Of a stretch of DNA of 64,000 nucleotides, positions 45,649 through 56,606 are shown in pieces (position 1 is the first letter of the stretch; each line of letters starts with the position of its first letter). Below the pieces are notes generated by a model, which ran no database searches, was not told the DNA's origin, and was given only the letters and a program-made list of their open reading frames with translations. Where the stretch lies: assembly GCA_022315425.1 (NCBI GenBank), contig JAIUPT010000019.1, positions 744,001 to 808,000 on the forward strand, written 5' to 3'. The position numbers and the translations under genes are program-made. The DNA comes from Pseudevernia furfuracea. Taxonomy: Eukaryota; Ascomycota; Lecanoromycetes; Lecanorales; Parmeliaceae.

Positions 45649-46746
45649 ATGAAGTACTCCATCGCTGCTCTCGCCCTCTTGGCTCTACCTTTTGCCAGCG
45701 CTTCAAGCCTTGATGAGCTTCCGACTTGTGCTGTAAGTATAACCTCGTTTTTGAAAGACCCCCCATCTCCCGAAACCACGAGCCTGACATGATCTCCAGT
45801 CATCCGCAACACAAGCCGGCATCTCCGCCACGGGCTGTTCAGAAGAGGACTTCGCCTGTATCTGCGGCGACTCCCAGTTCGTGACCTCGCTGCATGACCT
45901 GATCGACAAAGTCTGCTCCGCTGCAGACCAGCAGGGTAGGCTTCCCTTCCTCTCCCAGCTGCCTCTTCCCCCATCTAGTTCGACCCTAAATTCCAGAGTT
46001 CGTACGATCAATACTGACATTTCCCCTTTCCTCAGTCACCCTAGCCTTCGCAGCCGATGTCTGCGGCGCCGTCGGCGTCAACCTCAACATCCCCGCCGTC
46101 GGCGCAACAACCTCGAGCGTCGTCCCGGCCACAACTGCTGCGTCGGTGCCGAGTGGGATTGAAACGGCGAGTGTGACGAGCAGTGCTTCTTCGGTGAGTG
46201 AACAACATGAACCTTGACACCCTTTCCCCATCCTCCCCCAAAAAACTGGGTGCTGTTTCTGTGTCGTCGACTACTTCTCCTTCCGTGGGAGCTGTCTTTT
46301 GGGGCATCTTCGGCGTCATCTGCCGCAGCTGGTTCTCGCACTAGCACTAGCACTACTGCTTCTGCTTCTGCTTCTGCTTCTGCTTCTGCTTCTTCCCCTA
46401 CTTCAACAACAACAACAACAACCTCTCCGTATTCAGCGGCCTCACCAACCACCCGCGCACCATCCACTTCCACTCCGACGATCCTGCGTTTTTCATCCTG
46501 ATTTCTTTTCCTCTTTTTTCACGCAAAAAGAAACCTCCCCCTTGCTAACATGATACTTTCCCTCACTAGTACGCCACCGTCCCGACTCCATCCGCTCCCT
46601 ACGCATTCGCAAACGGCAGTACCAGCATCAACGGCACAAACTCTACCATACCGTTTACCGGAGATGCCGGGGAGCGTAAAGCTATGGGTTTCCAGCTGGC
46701 GGGTAGTGCGTTGTCGATTGCTGTGTTGATGGGGTACCTTTTGTAG
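45649..46746 (+). CDS. CFEM-domain protein, probably GPI-anchored (3' exon structure uncertain)
   Basis: Exons 1-3 are clear: 45649-45732, 45800-45935 and 46036-46193. They encode a signal peptide (MKYSIAALALLALPFASAS) and a CFEM domain with LPTCA, TGCSEEDFACIC, IDKVC and AADVC. Canonical CFEM domains have eight cysteines; here six remain, with the second and sixth absent. The terminal exon 46570-46746 encodes SAPYAFANGS, IPFTGDAGERKAMGF and a hydrophobic tail AGSALSIAVLMGYLL, typical of a GPI signal. Between them a serine/threonine-rich frame at 46292-46501 with a GCTTCT repeat looks coding, but its only nearby GT donors are out of phase with the last exon. Direct splicing 46193 to 46570 is phase-consistent. 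CFEM proteins bind haem or act at the cell surface. Confidence 0.75.
46358..46393. repeat. GCTTCT hexamer microsatellite
   Basis: About six GCTTCT units encode alternating Ala-Ser in the serine/threonine-rich frame of the CFEM gene. The region continues into CAACAA repeats (about 46404-46423). Confidence 0.85.
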
Positions 46747-47049
46747 TAGTGTCTTGATTTGGTTGTTTGATGGATTGATCTGGAGTTTAACATGAACATC
46801 GGGTTTGCATGGCTCGTTTCGGAGGATATACGCTGCTGCTGCATGGCGGCATTTCCATGAGGGGGTGATTGGCTTGGGTTATAGATATCGATAGATAGTG
46901 AGAATGATAGTAATAGATGGTACATTCTCTATTCATTGCCAGTTTTTATTAGAGTCTAGGTTCTCCTGATATATCTTTATATACGCCCATCCAGTTTTCC
47001 ATGTCATATTCTCGTGTACATTTTCGTATCCATCAAATCGTATATCCAA
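46747..47049. other. Convergent intergenic spacer
   Basis: The region lies between the CFEM gene and the TBC gene stop codons. Nothing beyond ordinary 3' flanks is visible. Confidence 0.5.
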
Positions 47050-49584
47050 TCAAAGCGCCAGCAAATCCCGACCAGCGACGGATATACCGTCTATGCCCAC
47101 AGGCACCGACGCTTTTCTCTTCCTCCTCCAAATTGAGTCTATTCTTGTCATTGGAGGTCTACTTTTCGAGGATCCCGACCTCTCGTCCGCGGCAACATCC
47201 CCCAGAACGACATCATCCGCACCGGTGCCGTTTGACAGTCCAGCCGCAGTCGCCCGCTCTCTAGCAAACCACTCTCTTCGTTCACGTCTTCTTGCTTCGA
47301 CCCATTCACCACCCACTCCACCTCTTCGGCACACCGTCGCCATCAAGGCACCAGCGTCCAGCATCCCTCTTGGCAAGCTTTGCACAACTTGGAAGAGTTC
47401 CACTGGATCGTTAACGTCCTTGATCCGTTGCTCGCCGAGCTTGAAGATGGTCAGAGCGACTCGGAATAGAGTGCGGCTGCCCTCGTAAAACAGCACATCC
47501 CACACACGGAGAACAGTCTCGATGGGTAAAGTGCCGATAAAGAGGCTCATGAACCAGGAGGTCGTGCAGAGGCTTATAGGCGGCAGTCTAGCACTTCCGT
47601 TGATATCATCGCCAGATCCACCGGCGGCGCCCACTTTCGCCCATATATGAGGAATGGTGGATTTTAGCGCTACCATCAGGATCCATAAATCGACGTTTGT
47701 GCCTTCAAGGCTAAGCTCATGCGTACCTGGTAAGTGGACGGTGGTGATGATGTGAAGCATCCAGAATGCTTTCTCTTCAGAAAGGAACAAGAGCAAGAGG
47801 CCGGCGAGGAAGTTGAGAGATTGACAATAGCCGATGCGAGGATTGTGGAGAGCATAAGCACGGAGGACATTGCGGAGAGAGCTTAGAAGCGGCAACTCAG
47901 GAATAGAAGATCCTGAAGGAGTACAAGATCCTGAGAAATGAACGTCGGCTTTGAAATGAATGTTATCGGGGAAGGTGCGGTGGAGGTCACGTTCAATCGA
48001 TTCTTTGTCGGTACTGGAAAGCTCGCCTTCTGAGCGCGAGACAAGGGAAGTGTAGAGACGGACATGTTTCGCGAGGTACGCATCACCAGCGGCGTAGAAA
48101 AACCAAGCACGACCACGCCATGCTGGAGGAATGCCTTTGCGAATGTAGCGCTCGGTTTTGGCCGACCGGCTAGGAAAGCAGGTGGGATTGAAGATTTGAA
48201 GGCCTTGCTCTCGCATGTATGATGACCATTTCTTCGTGCGTCTCTCTTGGCTCAGTAGATAGTTATTGGACCATGCGTCGTGCTGTGAGATCGTAATATG
48301 ATGGCTAGCTTTAAGGAACCCATACTGATCACGAATTGAGGTCGGAGGGAGTATTGGAGGTGGTTGAGTGGACTCTCTTTCGAACGCATCATACGATATT
48401 CTTGCAGTGGAACTAGTTGATTGACTTGTCGTTGGCCGTCTAGAGACGCGCATATCGCCAATGGTGTCTTTGATAGCCTCAGCAATTTTCGTTGATCTTC
48501 TGCGCTCCTCTTCGCTTATTGAGGTGTCTCTGGAGTCATTCGGCCGAGTGTCATCATCATCAGCAAATCCGGCAGCATACATATCGATTGCATCGTCAAC
48601 GGTCATACTGTCAACTTTCGAGACAGGCCTTGACGGTTGGTCGATCGTCGAATTCGTAATTGAGGTACCCTTAGTTAGAACACTGCTTCTCTCTGTGCTT
48701 GTTGTGTCTATATGGCTAGAGCTTGTTGTCAACGCGGAGCGAAAGCTGGACCTTACTTCGTCGCTACTATATGTGGCTTGCCATGGACGCTGTGGACTAA
48801 TGGGGAAATCTTCCAAATCGAACAATGACGGGCTTGACACATCTTGACCCAGTTTGGTCAAACTTGTTTTCCTTGTGCCAGTTGGTTTTGAATTGGACTC
48901 GCCACCTGCTGTAGAAGGTCTAGTCAGCTGTGGCTGAGCTGGTGAGCTCTTGGATTTTGGCGCAGTGACCGAAGCACCACGGCCTCGAGGGAGAGACGTG
49001 AAGGCAGATGGCATACGAAGCCCAGTCTTGGTTTCTTTTGGCAGAGCTGGAAAGCTTGGCGAGTGATAGATTATGGGCTTCTCTGCTGACTTCTTGCGGG
49101 AAACGCTTGACGCCCGTGCTGTCGAATGACCTTTTGAGGCAACGGGGCTCTGCCGGCTTGCTGTTTCTGATTCGCTCTTTGATGTCACCGCCGACCATGT
49201 ATTGTCTGTGGCCTCAGTTTTCGAAATTGCCAATGGACTTCCAGGTTTGTGCTTGTCCGATCGGGCCATGTCCTCCAATTGCTCCTCTTGAAGTTGTTCA
49301 CTCATGAGACAGTCAAAACTCATGCTTGGAATTCGTGGAGCGCCTGCGGGACCCAAGGGCCAGAAGTGTGTCGGCACTTGTGGTATAGGTGGAGTGTGTG
49401 GATATTCTGGGGACGGCGGCCTCGATCGAGATGATTTCCTTGACACTGGAGAGAATAATCTTGCAAGGCTCTTCTTCTTCTTGAGTGTCTTCCCAAGTGC
49501 CACTCCATCGTCAATCGCAGCTGCCAATGGCTCTCCGAATCCCCCATCGGTCAACGTCATGGTGTTACCGGGCTCTCGCAGCAT
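47050..49584 (-). CDS. TBC domain Rab GTPase-activating protein
   Basis: One long minus-strand exon; from the ATG at 49584 it gives 844 residues. The first 470 residues are serine-rich and probably disordered, with PSPEYPHTPPIPQVPTHFWP as a typical fungal segment. The TBC domain begins near residue 478 (RKGIPPAWRGRAWFFYAAG), carries the arginine finger in SIERDLHRTFPDN (about residue 534) and the glutamine finger in RIGYCQSLNFLAG (about 587), and ends after RVWDVLFYEGSRTLFR. It should accelerate GTP hydrolysis by a Rab protein in membrane traffic. Which Rab is unknown. The frame is open for 21 more codons upstream, reading LTPSQSIAHDRP, which looks like the family, so a 5' exon is likely to be missing from this model. 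Confidence 0.9.
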   Translation of the reverse strand: MLREPGNTMTLTDGGFGEPLAAAIDDGVALGKTLKKKKSLARLFSPVSRKSSRSRPPSPEYPHTPPIPQVPTHFWPLGPAGAPRIPSMSFDCLMSEQLQEEQLEDMARSDKHKPGSPLAISKTEATDNTWSAVTSKSESETASRQSPVASKGHSTARASSVSRKKSAEKPIIYHSPSFPALPKETKTGLRMPSAFTSLPRGRGASVTAPKSKSSPAQPQLTRPSTAGGESNSKPTGTRKTSLTKLGQDVSSPSLFDLEDFPISPQRPWQATYSSDEVRSSFRSALTTSSSHIDTTSTERSSVLTKGTSITNSTIDQPSRPVSKVDSMTVDDAIDMYAAGFADDDDTRPNDSRDTSISEEERRRSTKIAEAIKDTIGDMRVSRRPTTSQSTSSTARISYDAFERESTQPPPILPPTSIRDQYGFLKASHHITISQHDAWSNNYLLSQERRTKKWSSYMREQGLQIFNPTCFPSRSAKTERYIRKGIPPAWRGRAWFFYAAGDAYLAKHVRLYTSLVSRSEGELSSTDKESIERDLHRTFPDNIHFKADVHFSGSCTPSGSSIPELPLLSSLRNVLRAYALHNPRIGYCQSLNFLAGLLLLFLSEEKAFWMLHIITTVHLPGTHELSLEGTNVDLWILMVALKSTIPHIWAKVGAAGGSGDDINGSARLPPISLCTTSWFMSLFIGTLPIETVLRVWDVLFYEGSRTLFRVALTIFKLGEQRIKDVNDPVELFQVVQSLPRGMLDAGALMATVCRRGGVGGEWVEARRRERREWFARERATAAGLSNGTGADDVVLGDVAADERSGSSKSRPPMTRIDSIWRRKRKASVPVGIDGISVAGRDLLAL

Positions 49585-51711
49585 CAATCTGGGTCGGTCA
49601 TGAGCGATGGATTGAGATGGTGTCAATTCCGCCAGAGCTGGCAGCAATTCTGCTTATTGATCTTGATAGATCTGTAGCTTCCTTCACTCATCCCGGGCAA
49701 ATGCCAGCGTTTGGAAGATGCTTGGTTGATTGTCCCAGGTTCAGGAAGTGTCAGGGTTTCGGTTCGGCTCGGATCCGTGAGGGAGCGCTTTGATGAATCC
49801 AGACTCCAAAGCACGGCAGTGTTGTGTTTTGATTGTTGACATGAGCGAGATAGCCTGATCATGGAGAAGATCCTGCTCGCTTATTGCGCTCAGCTAGAGC
49901 TGAACATTGCATCATCTGGGAATTTAGGAGTGCAACAGCAATTTTAGCGGAGATTAATATTAGTGGTGGAATATTCAGTGTCGTAGTCGGCACTCCGCAG
50001 AGAAATTCTGCATCTTTGCCGCACGGCGCAGGCACGCGTCGAGAAGTGTCCGAAGTAAGTCTTCTGGGAAGACGCGTTTAGCGAAAGAATTCAAAGAGAG
50101 AAGGTGAAGCCCGGTGTTGGATTCAGGATTCAGGGCCTGATGGAGGGAGGGCGTACTCCGTATCCGTAGTGAGACTGAGGACTGGGGGAGAGCTGCAACG
50201 GCAGACGGCCTCGGGCCAAGCCACCAAAGCCATAAGTAAAGTAAGCCATCACACGGCTCGGCTGTGCCTGAAAATCAAAACACCCACCAAAGGAAGCTGC
50301 CGGTTAACATGTAAGAGCGAAGGAAAAAGGGGGCCAATTGACAATTCAGCTGTTCTAGCCTCGAGTTTGGAGGATTTATAAAGTATTTTAGGGAATAATA
50401 TGACTTATTTAGCTACTTTACAGAGTAAGGTACCCTCGCGTAAATCAAAACTTCCTATCTCCTTTATGTGAGCCGCTCCAATGATTGGGCCTCCTGCACT
50501 TGCTTGTAACAGTACTGTACTGCGACCTTTTCTCACCACCTTGCTGCAGAGCCCGTGAGTAGAATGGAAGTCTGGGACCCCCGCTGCAGCTGCCAACACG
50601 CGCATCTTCGAAAACGCGATTTTGTGGTACTATTGGTCCGTTGTTCGTCGTGCACTATGCGCAATTCTGGCATCATGGTCTCTATCATCGTATTGTTTCA
50701 CGCGGACGACACCATGCTCGCTTCCAGGGCTGGATGTCGTAACGCCTCCACCATGGATCGTGTAGAAGATCTTCGTACTACTGAATGCATTTCCTTTCAT
50801 GGTCAGAGCCTGTAGATCTGTGAGGTCATTACCCACGCCATCAACCTCGCCGTTGGTAATGACTTGTTCATGGGTCAGCTACTATGAGTTTGGAGCAGTG
50901 CCTCAGACTATATGCCTTACCTGCGGCGTCAAGCCATTTCTCCTTTGAACAGCTTTGGCATACTCCCATTGCCTTTGATCGAAAGCAGAATCGCCAGAGG
51001 TGTCCTTCCCATCCAAAACGATCCTAGCATATTACAGATATGTAAGGATGAGCATAGCCGGGTCTTCCACAAGCTTGAGCACATGTGAAAATGTCGGTAG
51101 GTACGACGAACAAACTTCGCTTTGAAAGAGCTCAACTATAAGAAAGTGCATTTATTCTGAATAACGGAGAATATGACAGCTGAGATGTAGATATTGTGTG
51201 CTTCTAGCTAGATCATTAGGAGGAGTGGAAAGAGTGTTTCATGGTAACGGCGATATAACAGACTCCGGAGATGATAGAAGAGAAACACGCGGAGAGAACA
51301 TGATAATTCCGAGATACTCTTTTCACGAATTTGAAGCATGAATAAGAATCAAGAGCAAGTAGTCAAATTATGACAGAGGCGCAGGTCATTCGTGCGCCAA
51401 TAGGCCCGCAACAACGACGCTCTTGACGTATGGAAGGTCACTGAGCATTTGCGACGGCCTCTACTGCTGCTAAGTCATCCTCAAATCTGGATTGGAGCTG
51501 TCAAATAGAAGACGTGGAGGCCTGAAAAATTGAACAGGGCCGTGGGGATGCTTTGAGAATGAAAGGACGCCGCGGACGTGACGGACCGAACGGCGCTAAC
51601 GCGATTTTGTACAAGCAAAGCTCCAACGTTGCCTTTTGGAATTCATGAGTTGTGCGACCACAAATCTGGAGACAGCGCTTCTGCTCCAAGATGCATCCCA
51701 TGCCATAAATC
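49585..51711. other. Intergenic with possible gene fragment
   Basis: Bases 49585-49700 may hold the first exon of the TBC gene. On the minus strand between about 51040 and 50700, two protein-like blocks (VLDGKDTSGDSAFDQRQWEY..RRNGLTPQ and NGEVDGVGNDLTDLQALTMK) join across a plausible GTAAGG..CAAG intron (about 50851-50920), but neither end can be extended to a start or a recognised domain. Bases 51140-51711 show nothing clear. Confidence 0.35.
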
Positions 51712-53206
51712 ATGTCGTCGGCAACAGTGGGCCTCCTCACCTCGTATGCCGAGAAGACCAGATGGACGCCAACCCAGGCCAGCAGAGATGCCAATCGGAA
51801 AGCTCTTCAGGACAGCTCGTGGGCTGATGTTTGCCGCCTCCACTTCCCCACTAAGCACTGAGCTAATGTACGTTGCAGGGACTTCGAGGTATCGCAGCTG
51901 TCTTTGTTATGTTCAGCCACATGACCCTCGCTTTCGCTCGCTATATAGTCAGACCTGCCGACGGCGAGAACGGCTCCTCACAATGGATGCAAAGACCGAT
52001 CCTTCGACTCGTTGGCCAAGGCCCTGCCTGGGTTGCTTGCTTCATCATACTCTCTGGCTTTGTCAACTCGCTGAAGCCTATCAAACTGGTCAGGCAGGGC
52101 AATATCGAAACAGCACTGTCCAACCTTGCCGTCAGCTCGTTCAGAAGGTCCTTCCGACTCTTCCTCCCAGCCGCCGCAGCTACAATCATCAGCTGGTTTA
52201 TCTGTCAGTTTGGTGCATATGAAACAGCAAAGAACTCGGACGCATATTGGCTGCAAATCACAAGCCCGGAAATAAGCCCCTCGTGGGGACAGGCAATTAT
52301 AGACCTCATATATGCCATCCGCAACACCTGGCTCTACAATCCCGAGAATCCTTACGACCAGCCTCAATGGGCTCTCATATACCTTCTGCAAGGCTCTATG
52401 TTCGTATTCATGGCGTTGCTCGCGACTGTCAACCTTACACCTCGATTTCGGGTGATGACCATGATGATCTGCTGGTTCTGGTCGTGGAATTGGGGTATAA
52501 GGATCGGTGATCGTACGTATATCCTTTTGAAAAAATGTCCATCGCTGACCCTCTCGTATCAGCGATGGTTGGCGTAAGCTGTTTCGTCGGCATCATGCTC
52601 TCCGAACTGAATAACTCTGAATATCCTCTCCGCCTATCGCCACTGTCACCCTTCTTCGCACCACCGATGGTGCTCATAGCGCTCGTCCTGATGTCATTTC
52701 CCTCCGAATTCCAACCTTGGGCCCAATGGTCTAATTTCCTTCTCGACTGGTTCCACAAAGTGTCGCCCCAAAACGCTGAACTCAGTCGCTTCTGGCCCAC
52801 GATCGGCGCCCAGCTACTCTGCCTCACCGTCGTACTCTCCCCACACATGCGCCGCGGTCTCAGTCATCCGTGGTTGCTCTGGCTGGGCAAGGTCAGCTTC
52901 CCATTGTATCTGTTGCATGGCTCCTTTATGCGTAGCCTACTCTCTTGGCTGCTATTTGCAAGAGAACACCTGGTGGAATTTGAAGAGCACAATGGCGATC
53001 AGAGCTACATTGTCATGAAATACCCATTGCCAGGCTACACCACCTTCATCATCGTCATGCCCGTTTTCTTTGTTATCTTGTTTACAGCGACCCATGTATG
53101 GGCAATGAAGGTCGAGCCGCAGTTCGGGCTCATCACTAAAAAAGCGGAAGATCTCATGTTTGGGAAACAGGAACGGCCTACTGCTTTGCCTGTGCGGCAC
53201 GACTAG
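51712..53206 (+). CDS. Acyltransferase-3 family membrane protein
   Basis: Three exons, 51712-51828, 51879-52512 and 52563-53206, give 464 residues. Joining the first intron (50 bp) restores the family hallmark: QDSSWAD plus GLRGIAAVFVMFSHMTLAF. The rest follows acyltransferase-3 topology with about eight to ten membrane segments: VACFIILSGFVNSLKPIKLV, SSFRRSFRLFLPAAAATII, ALIYLLQGSMFVFMALLATV, HPWLLWLGKVSFPLYLLHGS and TTFIIVMPVFFVILFTATHV. The histidine of FSH and the RLF(L)P motif are present. Members transfer acyl groups to sugars or other small molecules at membranes; the substrate here is unknown. The ATG at 51712 was chosen because its frame is open up to the donor. Confidence 0.88.
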
Positions 53207-53639
53207 AAGGTGGTTCCAAGGCCCTGATAGGTTTTATCTAGAGTGTTGGATGTATATGGATTCGTCAGGGTAGAACAAAAAGCATACATATTATGTATGA
53301 CATAGCGTTTTGTCTACGGTTACTGGCTGCACTTGCGCTCAACCAAGTATTTGACGGTATCAATTGAGCGTGCGCATCTGATGCATGTTTCGGCCCTGTT
53401 CATTGTTATCAGGCAGCAATTTCTAGGAACAATTGGGTAGTCTTGGTTGCTGGCTTAATCATCCTTACACCGTCATGGGTACCAGGCCAGATAAACTTGG
53501 ACCATATGTGTGCAGAAGCAGTCTATACACCGTGTGGCTAGGGACCACAAATTCGTCCTCGGTGCTGACGTTGTCAGATTACGATTCGAAGAATCTACTG
53601 CTGCAACTGCCACTTTTCTAGGTAGCACTGGGGGGTATA
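53207..53639. other. Convergent intergenic spacer
   Basis: The region lies between the acyltransferase and trypsin-like protease 3' ends. No extra gene is visible. Confidence 0.5.
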
Positions 53640-54696
53640 TTAGGACTCCACACCCGTCAGTGGCGATTGAACAGCAGCAACAGTCTGCTCCTGCTGTAGC
53701 ATAAAGTGCTTTATAGCTATGAGCGGGATCCCATGCCTCATGGTCGTCTGATCATCCCATGACGAGTGAAGTCCTATCAACGTCCCGTCCTCTTCCAAAA
53801 GCAGTGGTGCACCAGAATGACCCCAGTACGTCCACGCATCGTGCTTCACGGTACCTATCTCGAAATTGTCATGGGGATCCGCGCCAGGTATCATGCCACC
53901 TGCACATTCCGGAGTTAGCATGGCTTCTTTGAGGCAAATTACCCAGATAAGAAAGCCTTAGGGGTCAAAAGCGCTCTCAAAACCAAGCGTTCAGTCATGA
54001 AACTTTGCTCCGAAATGTGCACTTACGGAACGTGCCCTCGGAGAGTTCCACCAAATTGTATTTGGTGCGTCTACTTGAAGTAGATTCGAGGTCGTCTCTA
54101 CCAGGCTGGCCAATGCACACAATGGCATCTCTGTACGTGGGAGCATAAAGCGACAAGGGAACGAAGCTAAATGTGGGAATATCTCCCCCCTTGCCTGCGT
54201 CTGACTCAATTGCAAGGATCTTGAGAAGCGCCAGATCCCGTACGGGATCCCACTGTCGGCATTCGACTTGGACTGCCAGACCCGTATAGAAGAGAAGCCA
54301 TCTGCGCTTTTCCGCTGTCTTGTACTCTTCTTCATCATCGCCAAAGCAATGAGCGCAAGTCAGAATCCATCCAGCTGGGTCGATACAAACAGCACTACCG
54401 GCCTCGTACTGAGCAAAGATCAAAGTGGCGTTAAGCGCATTGTGAATGTGCCTTCCGGTAAATAGTGAAAGCGTGGAGGACGCATTCTTTGCTAGTTTGC
54501 TCTGTTTCTGGCGCAAGAGAGTCAACTCCGCACGCGAGAGTCCTGAAAGTTTGGAGCCTGGGACCACGACCCGAATGGTTTCAGGGGAAGATGAAGAGAC
54601 CGGGGCGAAAGAGACTGGAGAGGTCATAGCTTTGCACGATGCCACAGACGCTGTAGCGGCAGATTTTGATCTGAGGCTGCGGCTATTGTCCGACAT
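53640..54696 (-). CDS. Trypsin-like serine protease family protein
   Basis: Two minus-strand exons, 54696-54027 and 53899-53640, give 309 residues. The triad residues can be placed: H116 in ILTCAHCFG, D154 in DPVRDLALLKI and S252 in TYWGHSGAPLLLEEDGTLIG. The residue before the serine is histidine (GHSGAP) rather than the usual aspartate (GDSGGP). The first 95 residues are serine-rich and basic without a signal peptide, so an intracellular location is likely. The 127-bp intron ends with CTAAC..TGTGCAG; phase 1 joining gives TFRGMIPGADPHDNFEIG. The layout fits the S1/HtrA-like family without a PDZ domain. The substrate is unknown. Confidence 0.82.
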
Positions 54697-55122
54697 TCTA
54701 ACGAAACGACTGCAGTCTGCAACAACAGACACCGGACAAATTGACTAGGGGAGACTGACAGAGCCACCTGTACTCAAAAAAGCGTAGTCAATGAAAAAAT
54801 ACACGTCGTTTCGTTGTAGAAAGCTTTCTTTCTATTATCATCAACAAAACCAGAACATAACATCAAAGCCTCAGCTAGGACATTCATTATTCGCTGGTGC
54901 GTCGCCAGGACAAATAGGCGCCAGTCCCCAAAGTAGCTTAGTGCAGAGATAGGTCGACAAGGCTGAAACAAAGGAGCCTCGCACACCTCGTACAGCTTCA
55001 CCTAATAAGTGGCGGAGTACGTAAGTCCGCCCCTCTTCATCTTCTCAACAACTATACATCTTCCACCAAATATCACAACTAAATCATCACATACTGACTT
55101 CACACTCTGCGATACAGCAATC
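54697..55122. other. Divergent intergenic region
   Basis: The promoter space lies between the protease gene (minus) and the histidine-rich protein gene (plus). No repeats or other genes are visible. Confidence 0.5.
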
Positions 55123-56296
55123 ATGTTGCTGTCTACTACCCTCCTTTTCGCCACCTCCTCCCTCGCCTTCCTCATTCCTGAAATCAACACCGAAGACCAA
55201 CCCAAATCCGACTTCCTACCAACATTGATCGGAACCCACAGCCGGACAGTCAACTTAGACTGCTCTACTTGCCCATTTGCTCTCAACAGCCAGCGAGATG
55301 GTGCTCACGAGTGGACTGACGACGTCGAGAGCGTGCTCGAGATGAAGTTTGAGACTGAAGGGAAAGCTCTTAAATTCAACGGCGTCCCGTTCTACCCTAT
55401 CTCTAAGCCAGCTCTCCCATCTGCCCTTTACGTCTCCCAGACCAAAAAGGATGGCCAGTCATCCAACATGGAGGGTTACGACGGCAACTTGAGACTCAGC
55501 TACAGCATGGAGTATGATGAGAAGAAATTCGAAGACAACATTCTCGTCACTGTCCTTATGACTGTCATGGGTCTTGATGGCCAAATGATCAAGGTTGAGA
55601 ATATCGAGGTCACAGCTATCAAGGAACAGGACGGAACAGTACGCCTTCACTTCAATCATCCCTTTCTCAAACATTAAAGCTAACGTCATCCAGCTCATCC
55701 TCCACTCCGCCAAGACCATCCCCGTCTCGTCAGACTCCCCAGACGCCAAGTGTGAGACCATCTTGTGCCGCGTCTTCACCAAGATGATCACTGGCATGGC
55801 CAAAGCCAAGGCCTCTGCCAAGACTGCCGGCCATAAGATGAAATGTTTCTGTATGAAGTGCTTCCACAAGCTCGCCGGGCACAAGTCTCACCCCCACCCC
55901 CACCACCACAAGGGCCCAGGCAAGCATGGAATGCCTCACCGCCTTCCAGATGGCACCATGGAGCTCCCTTCTCACATCCACTTCAAGCCTCACGGCCATG
56001 GCCATCATCACAACCACAAGGGCTTCGTCCACCGTATGGCCATGGTTCTTAGAACTACCTTCAAGGTTGTCTTTGTACCCATTCTCATCGGTGTCGCTTT
56101 TGGTATGGCTGCTTCGGCTATCGGCATGTTGGTCGGCCAGGCCGTTGTGTTCTTATGGATGAAGTACAGAGGCACCTCTCGCGAGGCTGCTTATGAGGCG
56201 TTGGACACTGATGAAAAGGAGGCACCACCCGCGTATCAGGACGTCCATCAAGGTGCTGAGGCTCTCAACGAGAAGGAGGTCGATGCCAAAGCTTAG
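55123..56296 (+). CDS. Secretory-pathway membrane protein with histidine-rich loop, function unknown
   Basis: Two exons, 55123-55638 and 55694-56296, give 372 residues (intron 55 bp, phase 0, branch GCTAACG). A signal peptide (MLLSTTLLFATSSLAFLIP) opens the protein, followed by VNLDCSTCPFAL, a Cys-x2-Cys motif, and a folded-looking domain (DGNLRLSYSMEYDEKKFED). After CETILCRVFTKMI and a lysine/cysteine segment comes a histidine-rich region (HKSHPHPHHHKGPGKHGMPH, HIHFKPHGHGHHHNHKGF). A membrane segment follows (VVFVPILIGVAFGMAASAIG), then a short acidic tail with a PPAY motif (EAPPAYQDVHQG). Histidine richness suggests metal binding and PPAY suggests Nedd4-type ligase contact; both are inferred. 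Confidence 0.82.
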
Positions 56297-56606
56297 ATTA
56301 GGAGTTGGAGAACAGATGGTGTGGGTGCAGAGGAGTGCTTGAGAAATGGTTGATTGGACCACAACCCTCTAGAGATCAGAAAACATGCAGGCGAATTCCC
56401 AGGACGAACAGCATTTTTATTTATGTTATGCTTATTGATTTTTGTTTTCGTTGGCTTTGAGCAATTGTCACTCTCTTTGCGTCAAGTATAGGCTCTATTT
56501 GCATTGGTGTTACCTGTAGAACAAACGTATCATGACTCAAGCATCTATCTATTATAAAACGTGCCGACTGGGTATCCTCATAACTTCTTGCGAATCACAT
56601 CTCCAT
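56297..56606. other. Convergent intergenic spacer
   Basis: The 3' flanks of the histidine-rich protein gene and the 5-phosphatase-like gene. Nothing else is visible. Confidence 0.5.

Noticed and set aside
46299..46553. A phase-compatible frame through the GCTTCT repeat encoding a long leucine run
   Set aside because: It would splice cleanly to the last CFEM exon, but a run of more than fifteen leucines followed by glutamines is an out-of-frame reading of a microsatellite.
51578..52222. A 214-codon plus-strand frame overlapping the acyltransferase start
   Set aside because: It is out of frame with the conserved GLRGIAAVF segment and includes the intron; the correct first exon is in another frame.
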